Under the pieces are notes generated by a model, which was given only the letters and a program-made list of their open reading frames with translations, searched no databases and was not told the DNA's origin. The translations under genes and the position numbers were made by a program. Positions 1-5,691 of a DNA stretch of 9,569 nucleotides are shown piece after piece (the stretch's first letter is position 1; the number at the start of each line of letters is the position of its first letter). The stretch is taken from contig JAFAGQ010000154.1 of the NCBI GenBank assembly GCA_023422555.1, forward strand, positions 1-9,569. The letters are read 5' to 3'. The stretch comes from Pseudomonadota bacterium. Its GTDB lineage: Bacteria; Pseudomonadota; Gammaproteobacteria; Burkholderiales; Burkholderiaceae_B.

Positions 1-654
1 AAAATGATCAACTTTACGTCCGACGATTTTGTTCCCATTGCGAAGCTCAATGGTGATCCGGGGACCATCGTGGTCAGGTCGGACGCGCCCTGGAAAAATG
101 TGCCCGAACTGATTGCCGATGCCAAAAAGAACCCAGGCGGGCTCTCAATGGGTAATGCCGGCGCAGGGACAATCTGGCATCTGGCGGCAGCCGCCATTGA
201 ACGGGATCAGGGTGTATCGTTCAATAATATTTCCTTTCAGGGCGCGGCCCCCAGTGTCACGGCACTGCTTGGCGGACATGTACAGGCCATCGTCGTCAGT
301 CCCGTCGAGGTCAAGACGTACATAGCGTCGGGTAAACTCAAAATGCTGGGTGTCATGACAGATGCGCGACTTACCGGAGAATACGCCGACATTCCAACAC
401 TCAAGGAAAGCGGCATCAAGGTGTCCGTGGGTACCTGGCGCGGTTTGGGTGTGCCACTGAATACGCCCGAGCCAGTCGTTCAAAAACTGCGTGAAGTGAG
501 CCGGAAAATTGTGGAAGATCCCAAATTCCGTGAAGGGATGGCACATGCCAACCTTGCCGTATCCTATCAGGATGGGCCGGAGTTTGCGCCATTCATGACA
601 CAGCAATCGGATTATTTCAAAGGTCTTATTTCAACTGTGGACATGAAAAAGTAG
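1..654 (+). CDS. Bug/TctC-family periplasmic solute-binding protein, 5' truncated by window edge
   Basis: This is the C-terminal part (about 217 residues) of a tripartite tricarboxylate transporter substrate-binding protein of the Bug (TctC) family. These proteins are periplasmic receptors of about 320 residues, so roughly the first 100 residues, including the signal peptide and the first ligand loop, lie outside the window. The frame is open from base 1, so the ATG at 4 is probably internal. The opening FTSDDFVPIAKL matches the FDPATAFTPIGKV stretch of the complete Bug protein at 2342-3325. The family segments LSMGNAGAGTIWHLAAA, a GGHVQA turn and a C-terminal DYFKGLI-type helix follow in the usual order. 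The ligand cannot be read from the sequence; Bug proteins typically bind carboxylates or aromatic acids. The gene converges on the galC-like gene and has a hairpin just after its stop. Family assignment is firm; specificity is unknown. Confidence 0.93.
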   Translation, partial: KMINFTSDDFVPIAKLNGDPGTIVVRSDAPWKNVPELIADAKKNPGGLSMGNAGAGTIWHLAAAAIERDQGVSFNNISFQGAAPSVTALLGGHVQAIVVSPVEVKTYIASGKLKMLGVMTDARLTGEYADIPTLKESGIKVSVGTWRGLGVPLNTPEPVVQKLREVSRKIVEDPKFREGMAHANLAVSYQDGPEFAPFMTQQSDYFKGLISTVDMKK

Positions 655-660
655 AAGGGA

Positions 661-687
661 TCAGGCCGGTTCCACAACCGGCCCTGA
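661..687 (+). terminator. Hairpin just after the partial Bug gene
   Basis: TCAGGCCGGTT (661-671), loop CCAC and AACCGGCCCTGA (676-687) form an 11-bp GC-rich stem with one bulged base, starting 6 nt after the stop codon. No T-run follows on the plus strand, so it is not a textbook intrinsic terminator. It may stop transcription inefficiently or protect the mRNA 3' end. On the minus strand it is followed by a weak T-rich stretch (complement of 645-660), so it could also act on leftward transcripts. Confidence 0.45.
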
Positions 688-740
688 CCCCTCGACATGG
701 CAACTGCGCATACTGCAGTTCTGCATTTTGTGGCGCATAC

Positions 741-763
741 AGCGCATGGCTGCGGCCTGCGCT
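741..763 (-). terminator. Hairpin just after the galC-like gene
   Basis: AGCGCA-T-GGC (741-750), a TGCG loop (751-754) and GCC-TGCGCT (755-763) form a 9-bp stem with one bulged T. It begins 6 nt beyond the galC stop codon in the leftward direction. No T-run follows, so it is a terminator-like or 3'-end-stabilising structure, not a proven intrinsic terminator. With the hairpin at 661-687 it gives each of the two convergent genes its own 3' structure within 115 bp. Confidence 0.4.
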
Positions 764-769
764 GAACGT

Positions 770-1480
770 TCAGCCGGCGTCCTGAAACCTGGCAATCAGT
801 GAATCGAGGGACTGATCTTTTGGCAGTGCACCGACATCTCTCAGTGATTGCTCAAGCCAGCTGTAGATCAGATTGCCATCTGCAATATCCTGTCGGCGTT
901 TTTGCTCAACCTTGACCTTTTTATCTGAACCCTCAAGTACCGTGTCAATATTTTCACGAGGTACGATCAGTACGCCGTCCTGATCGGCACGAACCAGGTC
1001 TCCCGGATTGACGGTAACACCGCCCACTGAAACAGGGTGGCCTATGCGACCAGGCAGATTTTTGGTGGGGCCGTTGGGATTGCTGGCGCAGGCAAACACG
1101 GGAAACGCGCCATCGCGCAAGTCGCTGCGATCACGAATGGCGCCGTCAATAACCAATCCGGCCAGTCCGGCTGCTATGGCATGGGTGCACATCAGTTCGC
1201 CCATCAGTGCGGCGCGCGTGTCTGCCTGACCGTCGATCACCAGCACGTCTCCGGGCCTGGCCAGGAGCAGGGCTGCATGAATCATCAGGTTATCGCCGGG
1301 TCGGACCTCAACGGTAAATGCCGGACCACATAATTGCATGTGTGATCCTAGCGGCTGGATGCGTCCATCTGTCGCACCGCGCCGGCCTGCTGCATCGGCC
1401 ATAATGGCCGCAGGATATTGGGCAGCGGCCCTGATTTGGGCAGGCGTAGGGCGAGTGAAAACGCTATTGATCATTGACAT
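770..1480 (-). CDS. galC: RraA-fold 4-carboxy-4-hydroxy-2-oxoadipate (CHA) aldolase-like protein
   Basis: The 236-residue protein belongs to the RraA / HMG-CHA class II aldolase family (GalC, LigK, ProA). These enzymes split 4-carboxy-4-hydroxy-2-oxoadipate into pyruvate and oxaloacetate in the cytoplasm and need a divalent metal. Visible signatures are DAAGRRGA (29-36), LCGPAFTV (50-57), the PGD turn at 61-63, GELM at 94-97 (the pyruvate-binding loop in the family) and the GAIRD catalytic segment with R116-D117, the Arg-Asp pair conserved in true aldolases. The length matches the 220-240 of the family. The start at 1480 is supported by AGGAG (1487-1491, minus strand) six bases upstream. It lies 21 bp downstream of the galB-like gene in the same operon, and this pairing is the main reason for choosing CHA aldolase over other RraA-like functions such as RNase E regulator or oxaloacetate decarboxylase. 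Family is firm; substrate is inferred from context. Confidence 0.85.
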   Translation of the reverse strand: MSMINSVFTRPTPAQIRAAAQYPAAIMADAAGRRGATDGRIQPLGSHMQLCGPAFTVEVRPGDNLMIHAALLLARPGDVLVIDGQADTRAALMGELMCTHAIAAGLAGLVIDGAIRDRSDLRDGAFPVFACASNPNGPTKNLPGRIGHPVSVGGVTVNPGDLVRADQDGVLIVPRENIDTVLEGSDKKVKVEQKRRQDIADGNLIYSWLEQSLRDVGALPKDQSLDSLIARFQDAG

Positions 1481-1501
1481 ATAAGTCTCCTGAATCCGCG
1501 T

Positions 1502-2215
1502 TCAGAATGCATCAGTGACGCGTGGATAGACGCACTGATAAGCTTCTGCATATTTGATTTTCCTGTCACTATTGCGAGAGGCCTGGGCGCCTCGCTGCAG
1601 ACCGACACGCGTGTAATACTCCCACAGATGCTCCTGCGCATTCATGGTTTTGAAGGCCTCATATTTCTTGTCCCACACAGAGGAAATATCAAGAAAGAGT
1701 TCCGGCTTCCACTCGCACTGTTCGGGCTGATGCGGTTCAAAAAGATAGACGGGAGGCGCACCAATCACCGGCACCTCGGGATTGTGCCCATGTGCCTGGG
1801 CAATCACGCGCGCTTCAAGCGCCAGATGATTGGCAAACGGATGATCAAAGTTATATGGATCGCGCAAAGAGTGTGTCAGCACAAATTCGGGTCTCAGTTC
1901 GCGGTAGCGATCTGCAATACCGAAAAGCACATCATCACTGACGCGCAGCGGATAGTCGCCGCAATCCAGAAATTCAGCGGTAGCACCAAGAATGCCGGCA
2001 GCTTCCTGTGCTTCCTCGCGCCTTGCCTGCTTCACGGCGTCAAGTGTTACGCCGGGCGTTTTCCAGATTTTTGCAGATTCACCACGTTCACCAAATGACA
2101 AACACAATATATGGATTTTCCAGCCCTTGCTGGCGTAAAGGGCGATTGCACCGCCCGCCCGCCACACGAAATCGGCGGCATGGGCGCTGACCACCAATGC
2201 GGTTTTTTCTTGCAT
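1502..2215 (-). CDS. galB: PIG-L/LmbE-fold 4-oxalomesaconate hydratase-like protein
   Basis: The 237-residue protein has the LmbE/PIG-L zinc-hydrolase fold. In Pseudomonas putida, GalB of this fold hydrates 4-oxalomesaconate to CHA in gallate catabolism. Metal-binding features are the SAHAAD segment (H12, D15; AHPDD in most relatives, here the GalB-like AHAAD) and DHPFANH (124-130), which supplies the third histidine. Other stretches that look like GalB are SFGERGESAK (40-49), DCGDYPLR (84-91), THSLRDPYN (114-122), AQAHGHNP and APPVYLFEPHQPEQC. The frame stays open upstream to 2341, but the ATG at 2215 is chosen because AGGAA lies about 7 bases before it and because the protein then begins directly with the conserved first strand; the extra 42 residues would be unlike the family. 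It sits between the Bug gene and the galC-like gene and probably makes GalC's substrate. An N-acetylglucosaminyl-type deacetylase is the alternative but fits poorly with the neighbours. Confidence 0.85.
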   Translation of the reverse strand: MQEKTALVVSAHAADFVWRAGGAIALYASKGWKIHILCLSFGERGESAKIWKTPGVTLDAVKQARREEAQEAAGILGATAEFLDCGDYPLRVSDDVLFGIADRYRELRPEFVLTHSLRDPYNFDHPFANHLALEARVIAQAHGHNPEVPVIGAPPVYLFEPHQPEQCEWKPELFLDISSVWDKKYEAFKTMNAQEHLWEYYTRVGLQRGAQASRNSDRKIKYAEAYQCVYPRVTDAF

Positions 2216-2287
2216 GTGTAATTCCTGAAATGAGGATTTGAGTTGAATATCTCGAATGTGATAGCTTGAATGGGATGCCGGCGCACA

Positions 2288-2326
2288 CCGGAAACAGGAA
2301 ATCGATCTTCCGATTTCCTGTTTCGG
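2288..2326 (-). other. Strong intercistronic hairpin between Bug receptor and galB
   Basis: GAAACAGGAAATCG (2291-2304) and CGATTTCCTGTTTC (2311-2324) are perfect 14-bp inverted repeats with a 6-nt loop. Two more pairs form beyond a bulged G. In leftward transcription it starts about 15 nt after the Bug stop codon and ends about 70 nt before the galB start. No T-run follows, so a full terminator is unlikely. An mRNA-stability or processing structure that lets receptor mRNA accumulate over enzyme mRNA is the likeliest role (inference). Confidence 0.6.
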
Positions 2327-2341
2327 ATGCGGGCAGGGCAA

Positions 2342-3325
2342 TCAGTCGACTTTGATGTTGGCGCTTTTGACCAGGTCAGTCATGGATGCGGTATCTTTCT
2401 TCAGAAAGTCACCGAATTCGGCTGGCGTGCCACCTGCAGGTGTGGCGCCGAGTTTGGCAAGACTCTGGATGATCTCATCTTTTTTCAGGGCATTGTTCAG
2501 CGACGCATTCAATTTTTCGACAGCCGCATCGGGTGTGCCCGCAGGGGCAACCAGTCCCCACCAGACAGTCGCATCCACGTCCTTGACGCCGGCTTTTTCT
2601 GCGGTCGTCAGATCAGGCAGCAACACCGTAGGCTTGTCATTCAGAACAGCCAGCGGGCGCAATGAACCCGACTTGATATGAGAGATGACTTCCAGCGGAT
2701 TGATTGCCATAAATGACAGCCTGCCTCCGAGCAGGTCAGTAATGGCAGGGGAACCACCCTTGTATGGCACGTGCAGTGCCTTGAAGCCGCCCTTGCGCAG
2801 AAGTAATTCACTTGCCATATGGCCGGAGCTTCCTGTACCCGCGGTCCCGAAAGTGAGTTCGCCGCTATGTGCCTTGCCATATTCCACCAGATCACCCAGG
2901 GTTTTGAATTCTGAGTCTTTGGTGACCACGACAACCAGCGGTGCATCTCCGACTTTCCCTATTGGCGTAAAGGCAGTGGCCGGGTCAAAGCCCAGATTGG
3001 AGTAGAGCGCCTTGTTGGTTGTCAGCGTATTGGAAGCCATGTACAGCGTATAGCCGTCGGGCTTGGCTTTTGCTGCGTATCCCATGCCAATATTGGTGCC
3101 GCCACCGGGACGGTTATCGACAATGATCGGCTGTTTCAGATCATCGGACATGGCTTTGGTCACGATACGCGTGACAATATCCACGCCGCCGCCTGGTGAG
3201 TAGGGCACCACGACCGTGATGGGGCGTTCCGGGTACTCGGCCGCCGACGCGGCGCTCATGGCCGTGAGACAAAAGGCAGTTGTTATTGCAAGTGAAATGG
3301 GTTTGTGCAATTTCAGAATGTTCAT
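2342..3325 (-). CDS. Bug/TctC-family periplasmic solute-binding receptor
   Basis: A complete 327-residue Bug-family receptor of tripartite tricarboxylate transport. The N-terminus is a Sec signal peptide (positive MNILKLHK, hydrophobic core at 9-24, ASA-A cleavage site near 28-29). The mature protein begins EYPERPITVVVPYSPGGGVD; the PYSPGGG loop at 41-47 and the DNRPGGGTN loop are the typical ligand-pocket segments, and GTAGTGSSGHMASELL and the PYKGGSPA motif follow as in the family. Start is supported by AGGAG 8 nt upstream. It is the first gene of the leftward operon with the galB- and galC-like genes and is divergent from a LysR gene, a common Burkholderiales arrangement. It would bind its ligand in the periplasm for TctAB-type membrane subunits, which are not in this window. 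By context the ligand may be an aromatic acid or a tricarboxylate ring-cleavage product, but the sequence does not show this. Confidence 0.95.
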   Translation of the reverse strand: MNILKLHKPISLAITTAFCLTAMSAASAAEYPERPITVVVPYSPGGGVDIVTRIVTKAMSDDLKQPIIVDNRPGGGTNIGMGYAAKAKPDGYTLYMASNTLTTNKALYSNLGFDPATAFTPIGKVGDAPLVVVVTKDSEFKTLGDLVEYGKAHSGELTFGTAGTGSSGHMASELLLRKGGFKALHVPYKGGSPAITDLLGGRLSFMAINPLEVISHIKSGSLRPLAVLNDKPTVLLPDLTTAEKAGVKDVDATVWWGLVAPAGTPDAAVEKLNASLNNALKKDEIIQSLAKLGATPAGGTPAEFGDFLKKDTASMTDLVKSANIKVD

Positions 3326-3476
3326 GTTAGGTCTCCTGATTGTTATCTCGATGTCGCTCCTGTCCAGGATTCGACGGGCGTTGCGTGTTGAGGGATTGTC
3401 AACGTTATTTTCCGGTATTGCACTTATATGGTCTAATATTATTTAAATCTCATATTTATATTTTTTTCGAATAACA
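3326..3476. promoter_or_regulatory. Divergent control region between LysR gene and Bug-gal operon
   Basis: This 151-bp spacer must hold both promoters. It is GC-moderate on the operon side and very AT-rich from about 3404 to 3476. It contains the LysR-type dyad at 3387-3403. On the minus strand TTGACA (3402-3397) matches a -35 element exactly, but no good -10 lies 16-18 bp away, which would suit an activator-dependent promoter. On the plus strand TTGCAC (3418-3423), 17 bp, ATTTAA (3441-3446) is a weak candidate promoter for the regulator. Confidence 0.55.
3387..3403. promoter_or_regulatory. Candidate LysR-type operator (T-N11-A dyad)
   Basis: GTTGA-N7-TCAAC is a perfect 5-bp inverted repeat containing T(3389)-N11-A(3401), the consensus architecture of LysR-type binding boxes. 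It lies 62 bp upstream of the Bug start and overlaps the TTGACA element on the minus strand. The adjacent LysR protein is the natural candidate to bind it. Binding is inferred from the pattern only. Confidence 0.5.
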
Positions 3477-4391
3477 ATGGATTTTCGCCAGCTCAACTAT
3501 TTCGTCGCCGTTGCCCAGACGCTCAGTTTCAGCAAGGCTGCGCAGCGACTGCATATCAGCCAGCCACCGCTGAGCCAGCAGATAAAGCTGCTGGAACAGG
3601 ATCTGAATGTTCAGCTGTTTGAGCGCACGCGCCGTTCAGTTGAGCTGACGCATGCCGGTCATCTTTTCTACCAGGAGGCCATGGCCATACTGGAGCGTTA
3701 TGCATCGGCAAAGGAACTGTGTGCCTGGACACTGGATGGCAAGGTTGGAAAATTACGAGTGGCATTCACCGCATCGGTGCCGCTGTTCGAAGATTTTCCA
3801 AAGCTGATCCAGGGGTTCACCCGCCAATACCCAGGCATTGAAATCGATCTGAGGCACATGTCTACCGGCGAGCAGATCATTGCGCTCAATGATAACGAGA
3901 TAGATATCGGTTTTTTGCGGCCTGCATTGAATTTTCGGCCACCGCGCAGTATCCGGACCACGGAGTTATGGCATGACGAACTGATGCTGGTCACCTGTGC
4001 AGAGGAAGATCAGACAGTGAATTCTGAGCCGGTGCATATCGACAGTCTTGCTGACGAAGACTTTATTCTGTTTCCCAGTGCGCTGGGTTGCGGCCTGTTT
4101 GAGCATATTTCCACCATCGCCACTGCGGCGGGCTTCGTTCCCAGAATTGTGCAGCAGGTTCGGGAGAACAGTACCACTCTGGCGCTGGTCGCAGCAGGAC
4201 TGGGTGTGTCCATTGTTCCCAGTATCTATAGCAATACCAGCCCGCCTGGGGTCGCCTTTCGGAGGATTGCCGGTGCGCAGGTCAATTCACGTATCGTTCT
4301 GGCGACGCACGACAACAGGAACCTTGCCTCCCTGCAGCTCTTTCGCGAATATTGCGATCAGCATTATGCTGCGGCGACTTCACAGGCATAG
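3477..4391 (+). CDS. LysR-type transcriptional regulator
   Basis: The 304-residue protein has the full LysR architecture. An N-terminal winged helix-turn-helix is seen with FSKAAQRLHISQPPLSQQIK (18-37) as the HTH core, followed by LEQDLNVQLFERTRR and the linker helix. The effector domain covers about 90-295 and includes LRVAFTASVP, the DIGFLRP segment and a VAAGLGVSIVPS stretch, as in regulators of aromatic-acid catabolism (CatR/BenM-like subgroup). It diverges from the Bug-galB-galC operon and probably activates it in response to a pathway metabolite (inference from LysR convention). The ATG at 3477 begins with the standard MDFRQLNYF sequence, but no Shine-Dalgarno sequence precedes it; the region is A/T only, so translation may be weak. 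Whether it is the counterpart of GalR cannot be decided from this sequence alone. Confidence 0.95.
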   Translation: MDFRQLNYFVAVAQTLSFSKAAQRLHISQPPLSQQIKLLEQDLNVQLFERTRRSVELTHAGHLFYQEAMAILERYASAKELCAWTLDGKVGKLRVAFTASVPLFEDFPKLIQGFTRQYPGIEIDLRHMSTGEQIIALNDNEIDIGFLRPALNFRPPRSIRTTELWHDELMLVTCAEEDQTVNSEPVHIDSLADEDFILFPSALGCGLFEHISTIATAAGFVPRIVQQVRENSTTLALVAAGLGVSIVPSIYSNTSPPGVAFRRIAGAQVNSRIVLATHDNRNLASLQLFREYCDQHYAAATSQA

Positions 4392-4426
4392 TCAACATCT
4401 CATTACAAATTCTTCACAGTTTTTAA

Positions 4427-4455
4427 TTTCATGAGCAAGTTATTGCAAATATAAT
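4427..4455 (+). promoter_or_regulatory. Candidate promoter of the lipoprotein-sox-like cluster
   Basis: TATAAT at 4450-4455 is a perfect -10 hexamer, with a weak -35 (TTTCAT, 4427-4432) 17 bp upstream. It lies in the AT-rich 93-bp gap between the LysR gene and the first lipoprotein gene, and transcription would start about 20 nt before the ATG at 4485. It is the best promoter-like sequence ahead of the six-gene rightward run. Confidence 0.4.
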
Positions 4456-4514
4456 GTTTTTGATCAACAAATCATCGTAACTGTATGATTTATAAAAAAT
4501 TAAACATTTGCAAT
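4442..4514. repeat. Perfect 9-bp inverted repeat flanking the lipoprotein start region
   Basis: ATTGCAAAT (4442-4450) and ATTTGCAAT (4506-4514) are exact inverted copies separated by 55 bp. The left copy touches the candidate TATAAT box and the right copy lies inside the first codons of the lipoprotein gene. They could be paired operator half-sites or a weak long-loop hairpin; chance in AT-rich DNA is also possible. Confidence 0.35.
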
Positions 4515-5093
4515 TTCCGCTGCTTCAATCTTTGTACAAATATTGTCAGCCGCCGGTCCGGTTCTGTCGCACAGGCAGGGCTGCGTCCACTGCTGCTTCC
4601 GGCCTTCGCTGTCCTTGCTTTCGGTCTGGCCGGATGCCAGTCACTGGTGCTTGAAGGTTCTTCTGCGGGGGCCGGTATTGCGGGCGCTGCGATTGCACAG
4701 AAGGTGACCGACAACGCGGCGGTAACAACTGGTATTGGTGTTGGTGTACAGGCGGCAACGCGCTCTGCGGTGCAATATGTACAGCGGGAAATGCATGGGT
4801 ATACGCAGGAAGTCATTGCCACTGCGGCGGGCAAACTGAAAGAGGGTGAGGTCAGTGAGTGGCGGTCTGTGCATTCTGTTCCCATGGAGCCGGATGAACA
4901 CGGCAGGGTAACGGTCAGCCGGACAATCAGTCAGGGCATGCTCGAGTGCAAGGAAATCGTATATTCCGTAGACAGCGAAGTGAATTCCGTGCCGCGCAAC
5001 GAATTTTATGTTGCGTCCATCTGCAAGGATAACAATCATTGGGCATGGGCCACTGCAGAGCCGGCGGTCAGCCGCTGGGGAGCCTTGCAGTAA
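4485..5093 (+). CDS. Predicted outer-membrane or periplasmic lipoprotein, paralogue of the next gene
   Basis: A 202-residue predicted lipoprotein of unrecognised function. A hydrophobic segment (36-50) ends in the lipobox LAGC with lipidated C51. Next comes a glycine/alanine-rich stretch (about 60-95, GAGIAGAAIAQ and TGIGVGVQAA) resembling a glycine-zipper membrane-associated segment. The C-terminal domain has two cysteines (C155, C180) and ends WAWATAEPAVSRWGALQ. The two cysteines keep the same 25-residue spacing in the paralogue downstream, suggesting a disulfide. The n-region before the lipobox is unusually long (35 residues) and its first 20 codons are AT-rich, and no Shine-Dalgarno sequence precedes the ATG; however, no in-frame GTG or TTG exists between 4485 and the lipobox, so this start is retained with reserve. 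It is the first gene of the sox-like run and overlaps the next gene by 1 nt (TAATG). Confidence 0.75.
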   Translation: MIYKKLNICNFRCFNLCTNIVSRRSGSVAQAGLRPLLLPAFAVLAFGLAGCQSLVLEGSSAGAGIAGAAIAQKVTDNAAVTTGIGVGVQAATRSAVQYVQREMHGYTQEVIATAAGKLKEGEVSEWRSVHSVPMEPDEHGRVTVSRTISQGMLECKEIVYSVDSEVNSVPRNEFYVASICKDNNHWAWATAEPAVSRWGALQ

Positions 5094-5596
5094 TGCGCAG
5101 GAGGCTTCACGCATTCATTATCACACTTGCGTTATCGGCAGGCGGCCTGGCCGGATGCGCCGTCATTGCCACGGTCCCGGGTATCACTGCAGGCGCAGCC
5201 ACGTCATCAATGACAGGCAATCCGGCCCTTGGCCTGACTGTTGCCGTGGCAACCAATGCCGCAGTGGACGCAGGGGTGAAGTACGTTCTCAAACGCTTCA
5301 GCGCAGCGGAACAGCAGGAAATTGCAAATGCAATTGCGGTAAGTGTACCCGGCGAGGAACGACGCTGGCAGGTAAAACAGCCTATCCCATATGGCAATAA
5401 TAAAGGTCGCACAATTGTGATCAGCGAATCGGTAAATGCACTTACCACCTGCAAAAAAGCACTGTTCTCTGTCGAAGAAACGGTAGATTCCAAGGTTGTT
5501 GAACACTGGTACACGCTCGATGTCTGCAAAAACGGACGGTACTGGTTGTGGGCCCAGGCAGAACCAGCGGTCGCTCGCTGGGGTGCTCTACACTGA
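5093..5596 (+). CDS. Predicted lipoprotein, tandem paralogue of the preceding gene
   Basis: A 167-residue predicted lipoprotein of unrecognised function. The signal peptide is compact (MRRRLHAF, hydrophobic core, GLAGC) with lipidated C22. It then has a Gly/Ala/Thr-rich segment (30-60) and a C-terminal domain with C120 and C145, 25 residues apart, and the ending WLWAQAEPAVARWGALH. That ending matches the upstream lipoprotein almost residue for residue, while the middle parts have diverged, so this is an old tandem duplication. The frame is open further upstream (to 5039), but the ATG at 5093 is chosen because it gives a normal signal peptide, overlaps the previous stop by 1 nt, and has GGGGAG (5077-5082) 10 bases ahead. 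Translational coupling with the first lipoprotein is likely. The two may form a hetero-oligomer that anchors the cluster's periplasmic proteins, but this is inference. Confidence 0.85.
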   Translation: MRRRLHAFIITLALSAGGLAGCAVIATVPGITAGAATSSMTGNPALGLTVAVATNAAVDAGVKYVLKRFSAAEQQEIANAIAVSVPGEERRWQVKQPIPYGNNKGRTIVISESVNALTTCKKALFSVEETVDSKVVEHWYTLDVCKNGRYWLWAQAEPAVARWGALH

Positions 5597-5677
5597 TTTT
5601 GGTTGTTTAAGTATTGTGTCCCTGGGCTTTCTGTCCCGGGCGTTTAGATGTATATTCGAATTGTCATCGGCGCAATG

Positions 5678-5686
5678 AGGAGGAGG
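5678..5686 (+). promoter_or_regulatory. Very strong ribosome binding site fixing the SoxYZ start
   Basis: The run GAGGAGGAGG around 5677-5686 carries a perfect AGGAGG ending 5 nt before the ATG at 5692. It decides this start over the upstream in-frame ATG at 5614 and implies higher expression of the carrier than of its neighbours, which have weak or no Shine-Dalgarno sequences. Confidence 0.7.
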
Positions 5687-5691
5687 ATTAC

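Noticed and set aside
706..747. Repeated GCGCAT words (706-713, 733-740, 742-747), considered as a short tandem or CRISPR-like repeat
   Set aside because: The units are 6-8 bp, irregularly spaced and limited to a 115-bp convergent gap; no repeat-spacer pattern.
2216..2341. N-terminal 42-residue extension of the GalB-like protein
   Set aside because: The extension contains the strong hairpin, is unlike the family N-terminus, and the ATG at 2215 has its own Shine-Dalgarno sequence.
5621..5640. CCTGGG/CCCGGG stem with 8-nt loop between the second lipoprotein and SoxYZ, considered as terminator
   Set aside because: Only six pairs including one G-T, and no T-run after it; not enough to call a terminator or attenuator.
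5614..5691. N-terminal 26-residue extension of the SoxYZ fusion
   Set aside because: It would put charged residues before the signal peptide and covers the strong AGGAGG site that serves the ATG at 5692.
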